In this document: piece after piece, positions 53,584-61,463 of the stretch
Position numbering within the stretch: the stretch's first letter is position 1
Layout: every line of letters begins with the position of its first letter
From: an uncultured Lachnospiraceae bacterium
GTDB lineage: Bacteria > Bacillota > Clostridia > Lachnospirales > Lachnospiraceae
Length of the DNA stretch: 64,000 nt
Direction: 5' to 3'
Assembly: GCA_900316075.1 (NCBI GenBank)
Contig: ONBT01000001.1
Coordinates: 1-64,000 of the forward strand
Notes under the pieces: generated by a model
Database searches by the model: none
Told to the model about the DNA's origin: nothing
What the model saw: the letters and a program-made list of their open reading frames with translations, nothing else
Translations under genes and position numbers: made by a program

Positions 53584-54948
53584 TCAGAAGAAGCGGTCAA
53601 CCAGCTCGCGGGAGTACTCGCAGGTCTCGTCCATGTCGCCGAAGGACATAACCTCGCCGGCATAGAAGGTGTTCTTGTTGCCCTGCATGCCCTCGACCTT
53701 CTCGTACCAGCCGGATGCGTAGGTCTTCGAATCTACATGAGGGAAGTAGTACCAGTCCTTCTCGTAGTGAACCTTCTCGGCGGGATTGTGCATTTCCTTC
53801 AGGTCCTCGAGTACGGTCTCCTTGCAGGTGTCGTAAGGGATCTCAGGATCGCCCGTGTGGTTCCGGAGAGCGTAGGTCGTCAGCATCTGGGTGTTGTCGT
53901 CATGCCAGCGGCGATAGTAAACCATCAGATGACCGTAACGTTCCTTCTCCATGTTCTCGAAGATATAGTAGGAAATCTCGGGATGGTCCTCAGGCTTCGT
54001 CGTGAAGGCAAGGACATCGTACATCTCATATGTAATCTTCGAGAAGAGCTCCTTCTCGTTCGCATCTGCATCGAAGTAGTCGGGCAGGTACTGAAGAGGC
54101 GCCGTAACGATGATATAGTCGTATTCCTCTACTTCGCCGTTTACGGTGACAAAGACCTTGTCGTCCTTCCGCTCTACCTTCGTGATATTCGAATTCAGGC
54201 GGGCAGCGTGCTTGAGCTTGGCATTCAGGCGCTCATAGATGGACTGGGTGCCGTCCTTCCAGGTCCAGAGGTTGACATTGACGAAGTTCATGGTCGTCTG
54301 GAAGTCGAGATACTTCAGAACGTATGCGGCGGGAATCTCATCGAAATAGCCGTAGCCGAAGGATGTGAAGGGTCCGATCCAGATTTCCTTCACGAGGTCG
54401 ACACCGTTGATGCGGCAGAACTCGTTGAAGGGAAGGGCCAGGTCCTTCAAGTTCTCATTGACGCCGGATACCTTCTCCCGCTCGGGGGTGACAGCGTAGC
54501 CGTCGTAGCGGCCTTCGGAAACGCCCCGGTGGCCGTTGATGTCATAGCCCTTGTACTTGGTCTCGAGAAGTTCAGCGAACTTTTTCATCTGGGACCGCAT
54601 CTTCAGAAGATGGGGCACGCGAAGAGGATTCTTCTTGGGGTCGAAGGGCTCGATGACGTCGCCCTTGAGGTTCTTGTAGTTCCGGTTCAGCTTCGGGCCG
54701 TCATGGGTGAAGCCGCAGAACTTTTCGATATCGTGTACAGCGTAATAGGAAGGAACGCCCATGATGGCGCCCATCTCGTAGCGGCGGCCGTTGTACTCAG
54801 GGCTGTGGCACTTGCCCCCCACATGATCCTCGCGCTCGAGAATCGTGTAGTTCTCATAGCCCTTCTGCTCTAAGTACATGCCCGCGGAAAGTCCGGCAGG
54901 GCCTGCACCGATGATGCAGATACGTGCGTCTTTGCTGATGTCTGACAT
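53584..54948 (-). CDS. Fatty-acid double-bond isomerase, PAI-like flavoprotein
   Basis: 454 residues from ATG 54948 (AAGGAGGACGAA). FAD Rossmann motif at 12-27 (IIGAGPAGLSAGMYLE), then ERED-HVGGKCHSPEYNGRRYEM, AIMGVPSYYAV, and C-terminal YYFPHVDSKTYASGWYEKVE and TFYAGEVMSFGDMDE. From memory this follows the Propionibacterium acnes polyunsaturated fatty acid isomerase (PAI, linoleate to 10t,12c-CLA) along most of its length, including these end motifs, much more closely than other amine-oxidase-fold proteins. It would act on free or carrier-bound linoleate in the cytosol. It has its own terminator and lies divergent from the acyl-activating genes. Confidence 0.88.
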   Translation of the reverse strand: MSDISKDARICIIGAGPAGLSAGMYLEQKGYENYTILEREDHVGGKCHSPEYNGRRYEMGAIMGVPSYYAVHDIEKFCGFTHDGPKLNRNYKNLKGDVIEPFDPKKNPLRVPHLLKMRSQMKKFAELLETKYKGYDINGHRGVSEGRYDGYAVTPEREKVSGVNENLKDLALPFNEFCRINGVDLVKEIWIGPFTSFGYGYFDEIPAAYVLKYLDFQTTMNFVNVNLWTWKDGTQSIYERLNAKLKHAARLNSNITKVERKDDKVFVTVNGEVEEYDYIIVTAPLQYLPDYFDADANEKELFSKITYEMYDVLAFTTKPEDHPEISYYIFENMEKERYGHLMVYYRRWHDDNTQMLTTYALRNHTGDPEIPYDTCKETVLEDLKEMHNPAEKVHYEKDWYYFPHVDSKTYASGWYEKVEGMQGNKNTFYAGEVMSFGDMDETCEYSRELVDRFF

Positions 54949-55074
54949 TTCGTCCTCCTTATAAATAATAATGCTCTCACGCGGAACGGACCGTCCGGTC
55001 TTCCGCGAAACCCTCCTAATAAAAAAAATTGGCACAAGGAGAAGCGCCGCATCTTTTTTATATGTGGAATTTCG

Positions 55075-55102
55075 AACAAAATTATTTTATAATAATATTG
55101 TT
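55075..55102. promoter_or_regulatory. 28-bp near-palindrome in the divergent promoter region
   Basis: AACAAAATTATT-TTAT-AATAATATTGTT, 12-bp arms with one mismatch, in an A+T-rich patch between the divergent isomerase and acyl-activating genes. It overlaps a possible plus-strand TATAAT (55088-55093). It looks like an operator for a dimeric repressor (TetR or MarR type); the rest of the 326-bp gap shows no gene. Confidence 0.6.
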
Positions 55103-55274
55103 TTTTGTGCAAGTTGATACTCCGAATTTTACAGATTCACCAAAGTGTTGCAGCAGGCCCTTTCTCGGGAAACTACAGTTTTCTATCGAGTTTCCAAAAG
55201 TTTCGCGGCCGTCCGCGGAAGGATTTCCCGCCGGAATCCGTGTACCGCTGCAATGTACAATCAGGAGAAAACCT

Positions 55275-56591
55275 ATGGCAGAAACCTATGATACCCTGTG
55301 GAACCTGATGAAGACCTGGAAAAGAGTTGACCGCCCCGCCCTTTCCTTTGAGAACCCGGACGGGGCTCCCCTGACCCTTTCCTATAACGACCTCTATGAG
55401 AAGGTCTGCGCCGCCGCCGGGGCCACCCGCCACACGGCGACGCCCCTGCCCTTCCCCTGCATCAAGACGCCGGAGAACATCATCGACCTCTTAGCAAATC
55501 TCCTGGCCGGAAACGACCTCCTGATGCTGGACGAGAAGGGGGACAATCCGGGCGTCATTCTGGACCCGGTGCCGGATTTGACCCCGGCCGCTCCCGGGAC
55601 GACTTTCGCCGAAGGGGTACCCGAGGGCCATACATTATTCTTTACATCGGGAACGACGAGCAAGTCCAAGGCCGTGATTCTCTCCACCCGGGCCCTTCTG
55701 GCCGCCTGCAAGAACGGACAGACCCTGGCCCCCTGTCACGAAGGGGACACGATCCTCGCCATCCTGCCCCTGTCCCACGTCTTCGGCTTCATCTGCTCCT
55801 TCCTCTGGGGCCTGACCTACGGGGCCTGCATCGCCCTGGGCCGGTCCATCCGGGAAATCTTTCTGGACCCGGGCTACTTCAAGCCGACCATCATTTCCGC
55901 GGTTCCGGCCATGATCGATGTCTTCATCCGGGGCAAGTGCCTGAATCCGGAGCTTCGTCTGGTCATCCTCGGTGCCGCCCCCGCCAAGCCCGCCATCATG
56001 CAGGCCCTCACCGACATGGGCGTGGAAGCCCACCTGGGCTACGGGCTGACGGAGACCGCCTCCGGCATCGCCCTGCACACGGACGATCCGGACCCCCTGG
56101 CCTTCACCCCCTGCCCCGGCGCTTCTTTTACAATTGAAGAGGACGGGGAAATATCCGTCGTCACAGACTCCTGCATGGACGGGTATCTGGGCGCCGACAG
56201 CTCGGATGTCCTGAAAAACGGCCGTCTCTACACCGGCGACTTCGGCTTCCTCGACGAACAGGGCCGCCTGCACGTGACCGGCCGTAAGAAGGACGTCATC
56301 GTCCTGCCCAACGGGACGAAGATTTTTCTCCCCGAGTACGAATCGGAACTGATGGCTGTCCTCCAATACGAGGACATCGCGGTCAAGGAGGCGGACAGCC
56401 ACATTATTCTCTTTGTCGGCGGGCCCCTGCCCGACGGCCTTTCGACCGAATCCGTCAGCGCCGCTGTCGACAGCTTCAACCTCCGAAAGCCCCGGGACCA
56501 GCAGATCGGAAACATCGTCTATCTGGACAACGCCCTGCCCCGCACCGCCACCGGCAAGGTCATGCGCTACATGCTGCACGCCGCCTTATGA
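55275..56591 (+). CDS. Acyl-activating enzyme (AMP-binding), probable acyl-ACP synthetase
   Basis: 438 residues from ATG 55275 (AGGAGAAAACCT), shorter than most acyl-CoA synthetases. Adenylation motifs are complete: P-loop TSGTTSKSK (124-132), GYGLTETASG, YTGDFGFLDEQGRLHVTGRKKD, and the final Lys in PRTATGKVMRYML. With an acyl carrier protein and a thioesterase downstream, it most likely loads fatty acid onto that carrier. It heads a plus-strand operon divergent from the isomerase. Confidence 0.88.
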   Translation: MAETYDTLWNLMKTWKRVDRPALSFENPDGAPLTLSYNDLYEKVCAAAGATRHTATPLPFPCIKTPENIIDLLANLLAGNDLLMLDEKGDNPGVILDPVPDLTPAAPGTTFAEGVPEGHTLFFTSGTTSKSKAVILSTRALLAACKNGQTLAPCHEGDTILAILPLSHVFGFICSFLWGLTYGACIALGRSIREIFLDPGYFKPTIISAVPAMIDVFIRGKCLNPELRLVILGAAPAKPAIMQALTDMGVEAHLGYGLTETASGIALHTDDPDPLAFTPCPGASFTIEEDGEISVVTDSCMDGYLGADSSDVLKNGRLYTGDFGFLDEQGRLHVTGRKKDVIVLPNGTKIFLPEYESELMAVLQYEDIAVKEADSHIILFVGGPLPDGLSTESVSAAVDSFNLRKPRDQQIGNIVYLDNALPRTATGKVMRYMLHAAL

Positions 56592-56786
56592 CTAATGTAA
56601 AGCCCGGCAAATGTACTGCCGGACCTGAGCTGCGGGACCCGGTCGAAAAGCCGGTCCCTATGAACAAACGTTTTTTCGAACGTCCACAAGATTGTTACAG
56701 CCGGATCGTTTTGCTGCCCCGTCCCTATAATCAGGCGCTTTACGCAGCGCCCGCTGTTAATCCAAAAGAAGAGGAGAGATTCATCA
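56592..56786 (+). other. Structured spacer before the acyl carrier protein gene
   Basis: 195 bp without a gene. Several hairpins: CCGGC/GCCGG, GGGACC-C-GG/CCGGTCCC, ACGTT/AACGT and GGCGCT/AGCGCC. None has a T-tract, so it is probably a leader or processing region that could raise carrier-protein output. The ribosome site GAGGAGAG lies near the end. Confidence 0.5.
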
Positions 56787-57041
56787 ATGGCACTCACACG
56801 TGACGAAGTAAAATCAAGAACCATCAAGCTCATCCACGACTATGTCCCCCAGCTCGAAAACGCCCAGCTCGACGACGACTCCGTGGTCAACAAGGACATG
56901 GGCGTCGACTCCATGAACTTCATCCTCGTCATCTGCAAACTGGAAGGCGAGTTCAATGTCAAGATTCCCCAGGAAGAATGGGACACCTATCGCACCCTCG
57001 GCGACCTGATCGACGCCGTCATGAAGTACAGCAAAGACTGA
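56787..57041 (+). CDS. Acyl carrier protein
   Basis: 84 residues, acidic helical protein with GVDSMNFIL, where the Ser receives the phosphopantetheine arm. It differs from housekeeping FAS carriers, which usually read DSLD or DSLE, so it is a dedicated carrier. It lies 3 bp before the thioesterase gene and works with the acyl-activating enzyme upstream. Confidence 0.93.
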   Translation: MALTRDEVKSRTIKLIHDYVPQLENAQLDDDSVVNKDMGVDSMNFILVICKLEGEFNVKIPQEEWDTYRTLGDLIDAVMKYSKD

Positions 57042-57044
57042 TTT

Positions 57045-57878
57045 ATGTCATACAAATATTTCGACAAGACCATCACAATCGAAAGCGCTTCGGTCAATAT
57101 CCGCCGGGTCCTGCGCACCTCTTCGCTCCTCCGGATGCTGCAGGAGCTGACCATTGCCTTCACCGAGGCTGAGGGGGTCACCCGGAAGGAAACCCTGGAC
57201 CGGGGCCTCCTCTGGGTCATCGCCAAGCAGGCCTTCGATATCAAAAGGATTCCGGCCTACGACGAAACGATCACCCTCCGCTGCTACGCCCTGCCGACCA
57301 TGCACATGTTCTTTCCCCGCTACTATGAGGTGTATGCGGGAAGTGCGCCGACTCCACTGGCTGCGGGCAACCCTTCTGCCCCGCCTGCTGCCGCAGGGTC
57401 CGGCTCAGTCGCCCCGGAATCGGACAGTTCGGCTGCTTCCGTCCCTGAGCCCATCATCACCGGCACGACCCTGTGGCTTCTGATGGATGAAACGAAGCGG
57501 ACCATGGTCCTGCCCGAAATGTACGGCATCCGCCTGGACGGAGGGGATTCCCCCGTCGGCTTTGACATTCCGAAGATGATTTCCATGCCGAAGGAAGAGG
57601 ACAGCATTTCAGAGAAGCTGGTCACCGCCCCCTTCTCCCTGGCCGACATCAACGGCCACATCAACAACGCCCACTACTTCGACATTGCCGAAGACGCCAT
57701 CCCCTTCGAAGAGGTAAAGCTCCTGGAGCCCGCCGGCTTCGAGGCCGAATACGAGAAGGAAATCCTCCCCGGCGACGAAATCCGCCTGACCTATATGAAG
57801 GCGACCGGCGGCTGGTACTTCCGGGGCACATTCGTGTCCGACGGGAAGGACGCTTTCCGGATTCATATCAAAATCTGA
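57045..57878 (+). CDS. Acyl-ACP thioesterase (FatA/FatB-like), with an insertion
   Basis: 277 residues, two tandem hotdog domains: first YKYFDKTITIESASVNIRRV with RGLLWVIAKQAFDIKRIP, second with DINGHINNAHYFDIAEDAIP, the Asn/His catalytic region. Releases fatty acid from ACP. A Pro/Ala/Ser-rich insert of about 40 residues (SAPTPLAAGNPSAPPAAAGS...) extends the link between residues 98 and 140 in the first domain; typical relatives are about 240 residues. Its start follows the ACP stop after 3 bp without its own strong ribosome site. Confidence 0.9.
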   Translation: MSYKYFDKTITIESASVNIRRVLRTSSLLRMLQELTIAFTEAEGVTRKETLDRGLLWVIAKQAFDIKRIPAYDETITLRCYALPTMHMFFPRYYEVYAGSAPTPLAAGNPSAPPAAAGSGSVAPESDSSAASVPEPIITGTTLWLLMDETKRTMVLPEMYGIRLDGGDSPVGFDIPKMISMPKEEDSISEKLVTAPFSLADINGHINNAHYFDIAEDAIPFEEVKLLEPAGFEAEYEKEILPGDEIRLTYMKATGGWYFRGTFVSDGKDAFRIHIKI

Positions 57879-57885
57879 AATTTCA

Positions 57886-57922
57886 AAAACAGGGGTCGGG
57901 CACGCAATGCGTGCTCGACCCC
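57886..57922. terminator. Convergent terminator with GCACGC/GCGTGC tip
   Basis: GGGGTCGGGCACGC / GCGTGCTCGACCCC (14 bp, one mismatch), loop AAT. The minus-strand read is followed by GTTTTTG; the plus-strand read is followed by TTC and later T-rich DNA. It can serve both converging genes. Confidence 0.88.
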
Positions 57923-57945
57923 TTCATGCTTATATTTCCTGTATT

Positions 57946-58668
57946 TCAGTCGGTTTTCTTCCTCTCCTCTTCCCGCTCACACTGGGCTTTAAAGAGCATG
58001 GCCGTATTCTTCGCGGCATCCGCCGGAGAGATATTCGTCGTATTGATGAGGAGGTCGTAGTTCTCCCTCGAGCCCCACTTCTGTCCCGTGTAGAACTCAT
58101 AGTAGCGGGCCCGCTCCTTGTCGATGCGGTCCATACGGCGCTTGAGTTCCTTGTCGTTGATGGAAGATACGTCGTCCTCAATATGGGAAGGGCCGTCTTT
58201 TTCGATATCCTGGATCTCCTGAACGTCGCCGGCCGCGAGGGCCTTGGCCCGAGCGGCCGCCTTCTCCCGGGTCCGGTGAATCTTCGAATCCGTGTCGGCG
58301 TAAACAAATATGCGGAAGGGATTCATGTCCCTCAGAATATAGTCGGCGCAGCGGCCGACGATGATACAGTCCGATTTCTCCGCCAAAGCCTTGATAATCT
58401 TGTGCTGCTGGGAATAGATTTCCATATTCTGGTCCAGGACGGGATTGGCCTGGGGATACAGGGTCCGGGCCGTGTGAATCGGGTAGGAGAAAAAGGGGCG
58501 CTTCTCGACAATGGTCCGCACATACTCGGCGGAAAGCGAAGTCTCCTTGGCTATCTCCTCGATGATTTCCTGGTCGTAATAGGCGAAGGACAGGGCCTCC
58601 GACAAGCGTCGGCCCAGCTCCCGGCCCCCGCTTCCGAATTCACGTCCCACGGTGATGATTCTGTTCAT
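57946..58668 (-). CDS. Cytidylate kinase-like family protein
   Basis: 240 residues from ATG 58668. P-loop ITVGREFGSGGRELGRRL, YDQEIIEEIA, and CIIVGRCADYILRD; C-terminal RARYYEFYTGQKWGSRENYD. This is the AAA_33/Cmk-2-like family of Clostridia, distinct from the housekeeping Cmk; the substrate is unproven and may be a nucleotide or other phosphate acceptor. Its neighbour plsC lies 132 bp away in the same direction. Confidence 0.87.
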   Translation of the reverse strand: MNRIITVGREFGSGGRELGRRLSEALSFAYYDQEIIEEIAKETSLSAEYVRTIVEKRPFFSYPIHTARTLYPQANPVLDQNMEIYSQQHKIIKALAEKSDCIIVGRCADYILRDMNPFRIFVYADTDSKIHRTREKAAARAKALAAGDVQEIQDIEKDGPSHIEDDVSSINDKELKRRMDRIDKERARYYEFYTGQKWGSRENYDLLINTTNISPADAAKNTAMLFKAQCEREEERKKTD

Positions 58669-58800
58669 AACCCGTTCCCTCTCTTTCAAAGCTGTGCTTT
58701 TGCATTATACTCTGCAGCCATCTTCCATCGTGCAGATTTTTCGATAATTGGATTCTCTATTATTCATGCACGCAGCGCGTGTTTTTCCTGTCTTCGTGGC

Positions 58801-59532
58801 TCAGTTCTTCATCCCGGCAAGCATTCTCTCGATATCCGCCTTCACAAAGTCTCCGATGTGCTTCTTCTGCTCCGGATCCAGTTCGGTCATATATACCGGC
58901 TTCCCGAAGGTCAGGTAGACGTCCCCCGGTACCAGCTTCCTCGGATGGTTCTCCCAGATGTCCCGCGTCCCCTTCATAGCTACAGGAATAATCGGACATC
59001 CCGTCCTTTGGGCGGCCTTGAAGGAACCGGCATGAAATTCATGCACCTTGCCGTCCTTGCTCCGGGTCCCTTCCGGGTAGACGAAAACCGAGGACTCGTC
59101 ATTCTTGATCACATCGCAGCATTCCTGAATGGTTGTGATGGCCTTTCTCGGATCCGACCGGTCGATAAAAAAGCAGCCGATCCGCCCGACCCATGTGCCC
59201 AGGATCGGAATCCTTTGAAGCTCCTGCTTGACGATATAGGCAACCGGCTGCGGCAGATACCGATAGGACAGAATAATATCAAAATACGAAGCGTGGTTGC
59301 CGACGAAAAGGCACCGCTGATCCCGCGGAATGTTCTCCAGCCCTTCCACATGCATCCGGGCCCCGCAAAGAGGCGTCAGCACATGCCCCAGCATGAACTT
59401 CGCGACAGCGATCTGCCGGGCCCTCGACGACTCGGGGTTGATCTTTCCCAGCAGGAATTCGATGCCCAGGTACGGCAGGGTGACGATAAGGAACAATACA
59501 ACAACGATAATTGTAAGGATTGCTCTGAACAT
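58801..59532 (-). CDS. plsC: 1-acyl-sn-glycerol-3-phosphate acyltransferase
   Basis: Makes phosphatidic acid at the membrane. 243 residues from ATG 59532. N-terminal membrane helix (3-25), acyltransferase motifs NHASYFD (His-x4-Asp), FFIDRSD, FVYPEGTRSKDG and IIPVAM. Acyl donor may be acyl-ACP. Its location next to the fatty-acid cluster could link modified fatty acids to phospholipid, but the intervening kinase and terminator argue that it is a separate unit. Confidence 0.94.
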   Translation of the reverse strand: MFRAILTIIVVVLFLIVTLPYLGIEFLLGKINPESSRARQIAVAKFMLGHVLTPLCGARMHVEGLENIPRDQRCLFVGNHASYFDIILSYRYLPQPVAYIVKQELQRIPILGTWVGRIGCFFIDRSDPRKAITTIQECCDVIKNDESSVFVYPEGTRSKDGKVHEFHAGSFKAAQRTGCPIIPVAMKGTRDIWENHPRKLVPGDVYLTFGKPVYMTELDPEQKKHIGDFVKADIERMLAGMKN

Positions 59533-59640
59533 GAATGTTTCCGGCTTTCTCGCAGATTTGCCCGGGCAAAACTCCCGCCGCTTTTGTTGTACTGATTTTA
59601 CCATACATGAAAGGGAAAAATAAGCCCAAACACAATGTAT

Positions 59641-59674
59641 AAGAAAAGACCTCCTGCCCTTTTCGGACAGGAGG
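59641..59674 (-). terminator. Terminator of the frameshifted secreted-protein gene
   Basis: Minus strand CCTCCTG...CAGGAGG stem (59674-59668 with 59656-59650), then TCTTTTCTT. Confidence 0.8.
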
Positions 59675-59701
59675 CCGCATCAACCTCATGATTTTATATT
59701 A

Positions 59702-60669
59702 TTATTTCACGCCGTACCAGGAGATGCCCTCGGCCTTCCAGCCGTTCTTTACGAGCATATCATTCTCTGCAAGATTGGCGGTATAGTTGTGGGAGCCGGT
59801 CTTGGCGTTCTTGTTGTACTGGCGGTATACGGGAACGCCCTTATTATCATCGGAATACCAGCCGATGCCCTCATCCTTCCAGCCGTTTCCGGTCAGCATG
59901 CTCTTCTCGGCCGGGTTCGTTGTGTAGTGGTGGTCGCCGCTGTTGGGATTGTAGAGGCGGTAAACCGGTGTCTTCGAAGTCTTCGGAGCTGTCCAGGTGA
60001 CGCCTTCATACTTCCAGCCGGCTGAGAGCAGCTTGTTCCCTTCGGCCACGTTTGCCGTGTAGAAGTGCTCCCCGCTGTTGGGATGTACATGCGGTACATG
60101 GAATTGCCCTTGTCCGAAGGCACCGGTGTGATGGATGTCACGGCAGGGGTGAAGGTGGCGGTGACAGATGCTGCCGGCCCGACAAACGAAAACAGAAAAT
60201 ATCCGTTTGCCGGCGCTTTCAAGTCATCCACATTCGTCAGTTTTCCTTTACTGTCAAAGGTCAGGTTGAATGTGCATGTCTCCTCACGTGCATAAAGATC
60301 TTCTTTCAACCAAGAACCGGATTCACTTACATTTATGCTGCCTTCCGGAACGGCAAAAAGATACCATATGCATTCATCCTGATCAGGACCATTCGTAAAT
60401 ACAATTGTCAGCTTACCTGTACCCGCTCCGGAAGCTTTCATGCTGAGATTGTACATCTCATCTTCATCAAGACCATCTTTCAGTCTGTTTTCCCCGTTAT
60501 CCAGAGTAAACTCATGATTATAACTAGGGCGGCCCCAAAAATCATTCGTGTACACCGGCGTTGTTACTACGCTTGCCGCATTTGCTTTTTCTGCCGGCAG
60601 GACGGCAAAAGCACTCGCCAGGGCCAGGGTCAGTGCTGCCGCCCCGGCAATCAGTTTCTTTGCTTTCAT
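59702..60669 (-). pseudogene. Secreted DUF5648-like repeat protein, broken by a 1-bp deletion
   Basis: Signal peptide at 1-31 (ends KANA), a beta-rich unknown domain to about residue 185, then sugar-binding-like DUF5648 repeats (YRLYNPNSGDHHYTTN, GWKDEGIGWYSD). The frame from ATG 60669 passes out of phase at 60083-60085: the code reads YIPTAGSTSTRQ where the next frame gives PNSGEHFYTANVAEGNKL. The intact repeat at 59945-59956 has GGGATTGTA where this site has GGGATGTA, so one T is missing. Restored, the protein would have 322 residues. Either a true mutation or a sequencing error. Confidence 0.85.
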
Positions 60670-60775
60670 TATAATCCTCCACTTTCATCGTTCAGCCCAA
60701 AGCGGGCGACCTTCGGCACCATTGCCTCAAGTCTGATTATAGGTCGCCCCACCCGCCGGATTGCAAGAGGAATTA
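60670..60775 (-). promoter_or_regulatory. Promoter region of the secreted-protein gene
   Basis: Minus strand TTGCAA, 19-bp spacer, TATAAT at about 60742-60737. An 8-bp inverted repeat GGGCGACC / GGTCGCCC straddles the -10 and the start region. A GTGGAGGATTATA ribosome site precedes the ATG. Confidence 0.55.
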
Positions 60776-60799
60776 GGAAACTGGGCGGAATTTGAAAGT

Positions 60800-61192
60800 T
60801 TTCAGAAGAGAGGAGCGGACTTTTGTTCTGAAGCAAGCCATACGCCCACGGCCGGCGGGCGGATTGGCGGACATTTGTCCTGCCGGAGCCTATCGGCCCA
60901 AAGCTTGATGGCTATGTGGGGGACTTTTGTCTTGCCGGAGCCTCTAGGCCCAAGGCTTGTTGGCTGAATGGCGGACTTTTGTCCTGAAGCAAGCCATATA
61001 CCCAGAGCCGGCAGGAAGTTTGGCAGACTTTTGTTTTGTTGCAGCCTATAGGCCCAAGGCGTACTGGCTGAGTGGCGGACATTTGTCCTGAAACAAGCCA
61101 TATGCCCACGGTCGGCAGGCGGTTTGTCGGACATTTGTCCTGCCGGGACCTATAGTCCCAAGGCTTGCTGGCTGAGTGGCGGGCTTTTGCTG
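60800..61192. repeat. Tandem array, 52-bp period, alternating two unit types
   Basis: GGAC (or a one-base variant) of each unit starts at 60817, 60869, 60921, 60973, 61025, 61077, 61129 and 61181, exactly 52 bp apart. Two types recur: one with GAAGCAAGCCATACGCCCAC, one with GCCGGAGCCTATAGGCCCA, partly alternating. It lies immediately upstream of the nuclease-like gene's promoter region. Confidence 0.94.
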
Positions 61193-61463
61193 CATTCTTG
61201 AAAAAGTTTATAAAAGTTTAATACACTTCTGCTTCAATCCGTGCTATCATACTTTCAAATCTGATACGCAGGAATCATTCATAATACATTTCTATTCAGT
61301 TCTACGTTTTCTACAAGCATCTGCGTATCAATTTTCCACACCCCCTTCAGCAGCCCGTCAGTTTGCTATTCCCAAATGGAAGTCGCAAGAAAACTGTCTT
61401 CGAGCTCAATTCAAATTCATTTCTTTATTTCACATCAATCTTTCACATCAAAAGGAGGCCATT
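61193..61463 (+). other. A+T-rich upstream region of the nuclease-like gene
   Basis: About 270 bp, clearly lower in G+C than the flanks, with no convincing gene. Possible promoter elements (TTGAAA near 61198; TATAAA at 61210; TATCAT near 61245) cannot be ranked. It ends in a strong AAAGGAGG ribosome site. Confidence 0.5.

Noticed and set aside
58766..58780. GCACGCAGCGCGTG as a full terminator after plsC
   Set aside because: No extended stem, and no T-tract on the minus strand.
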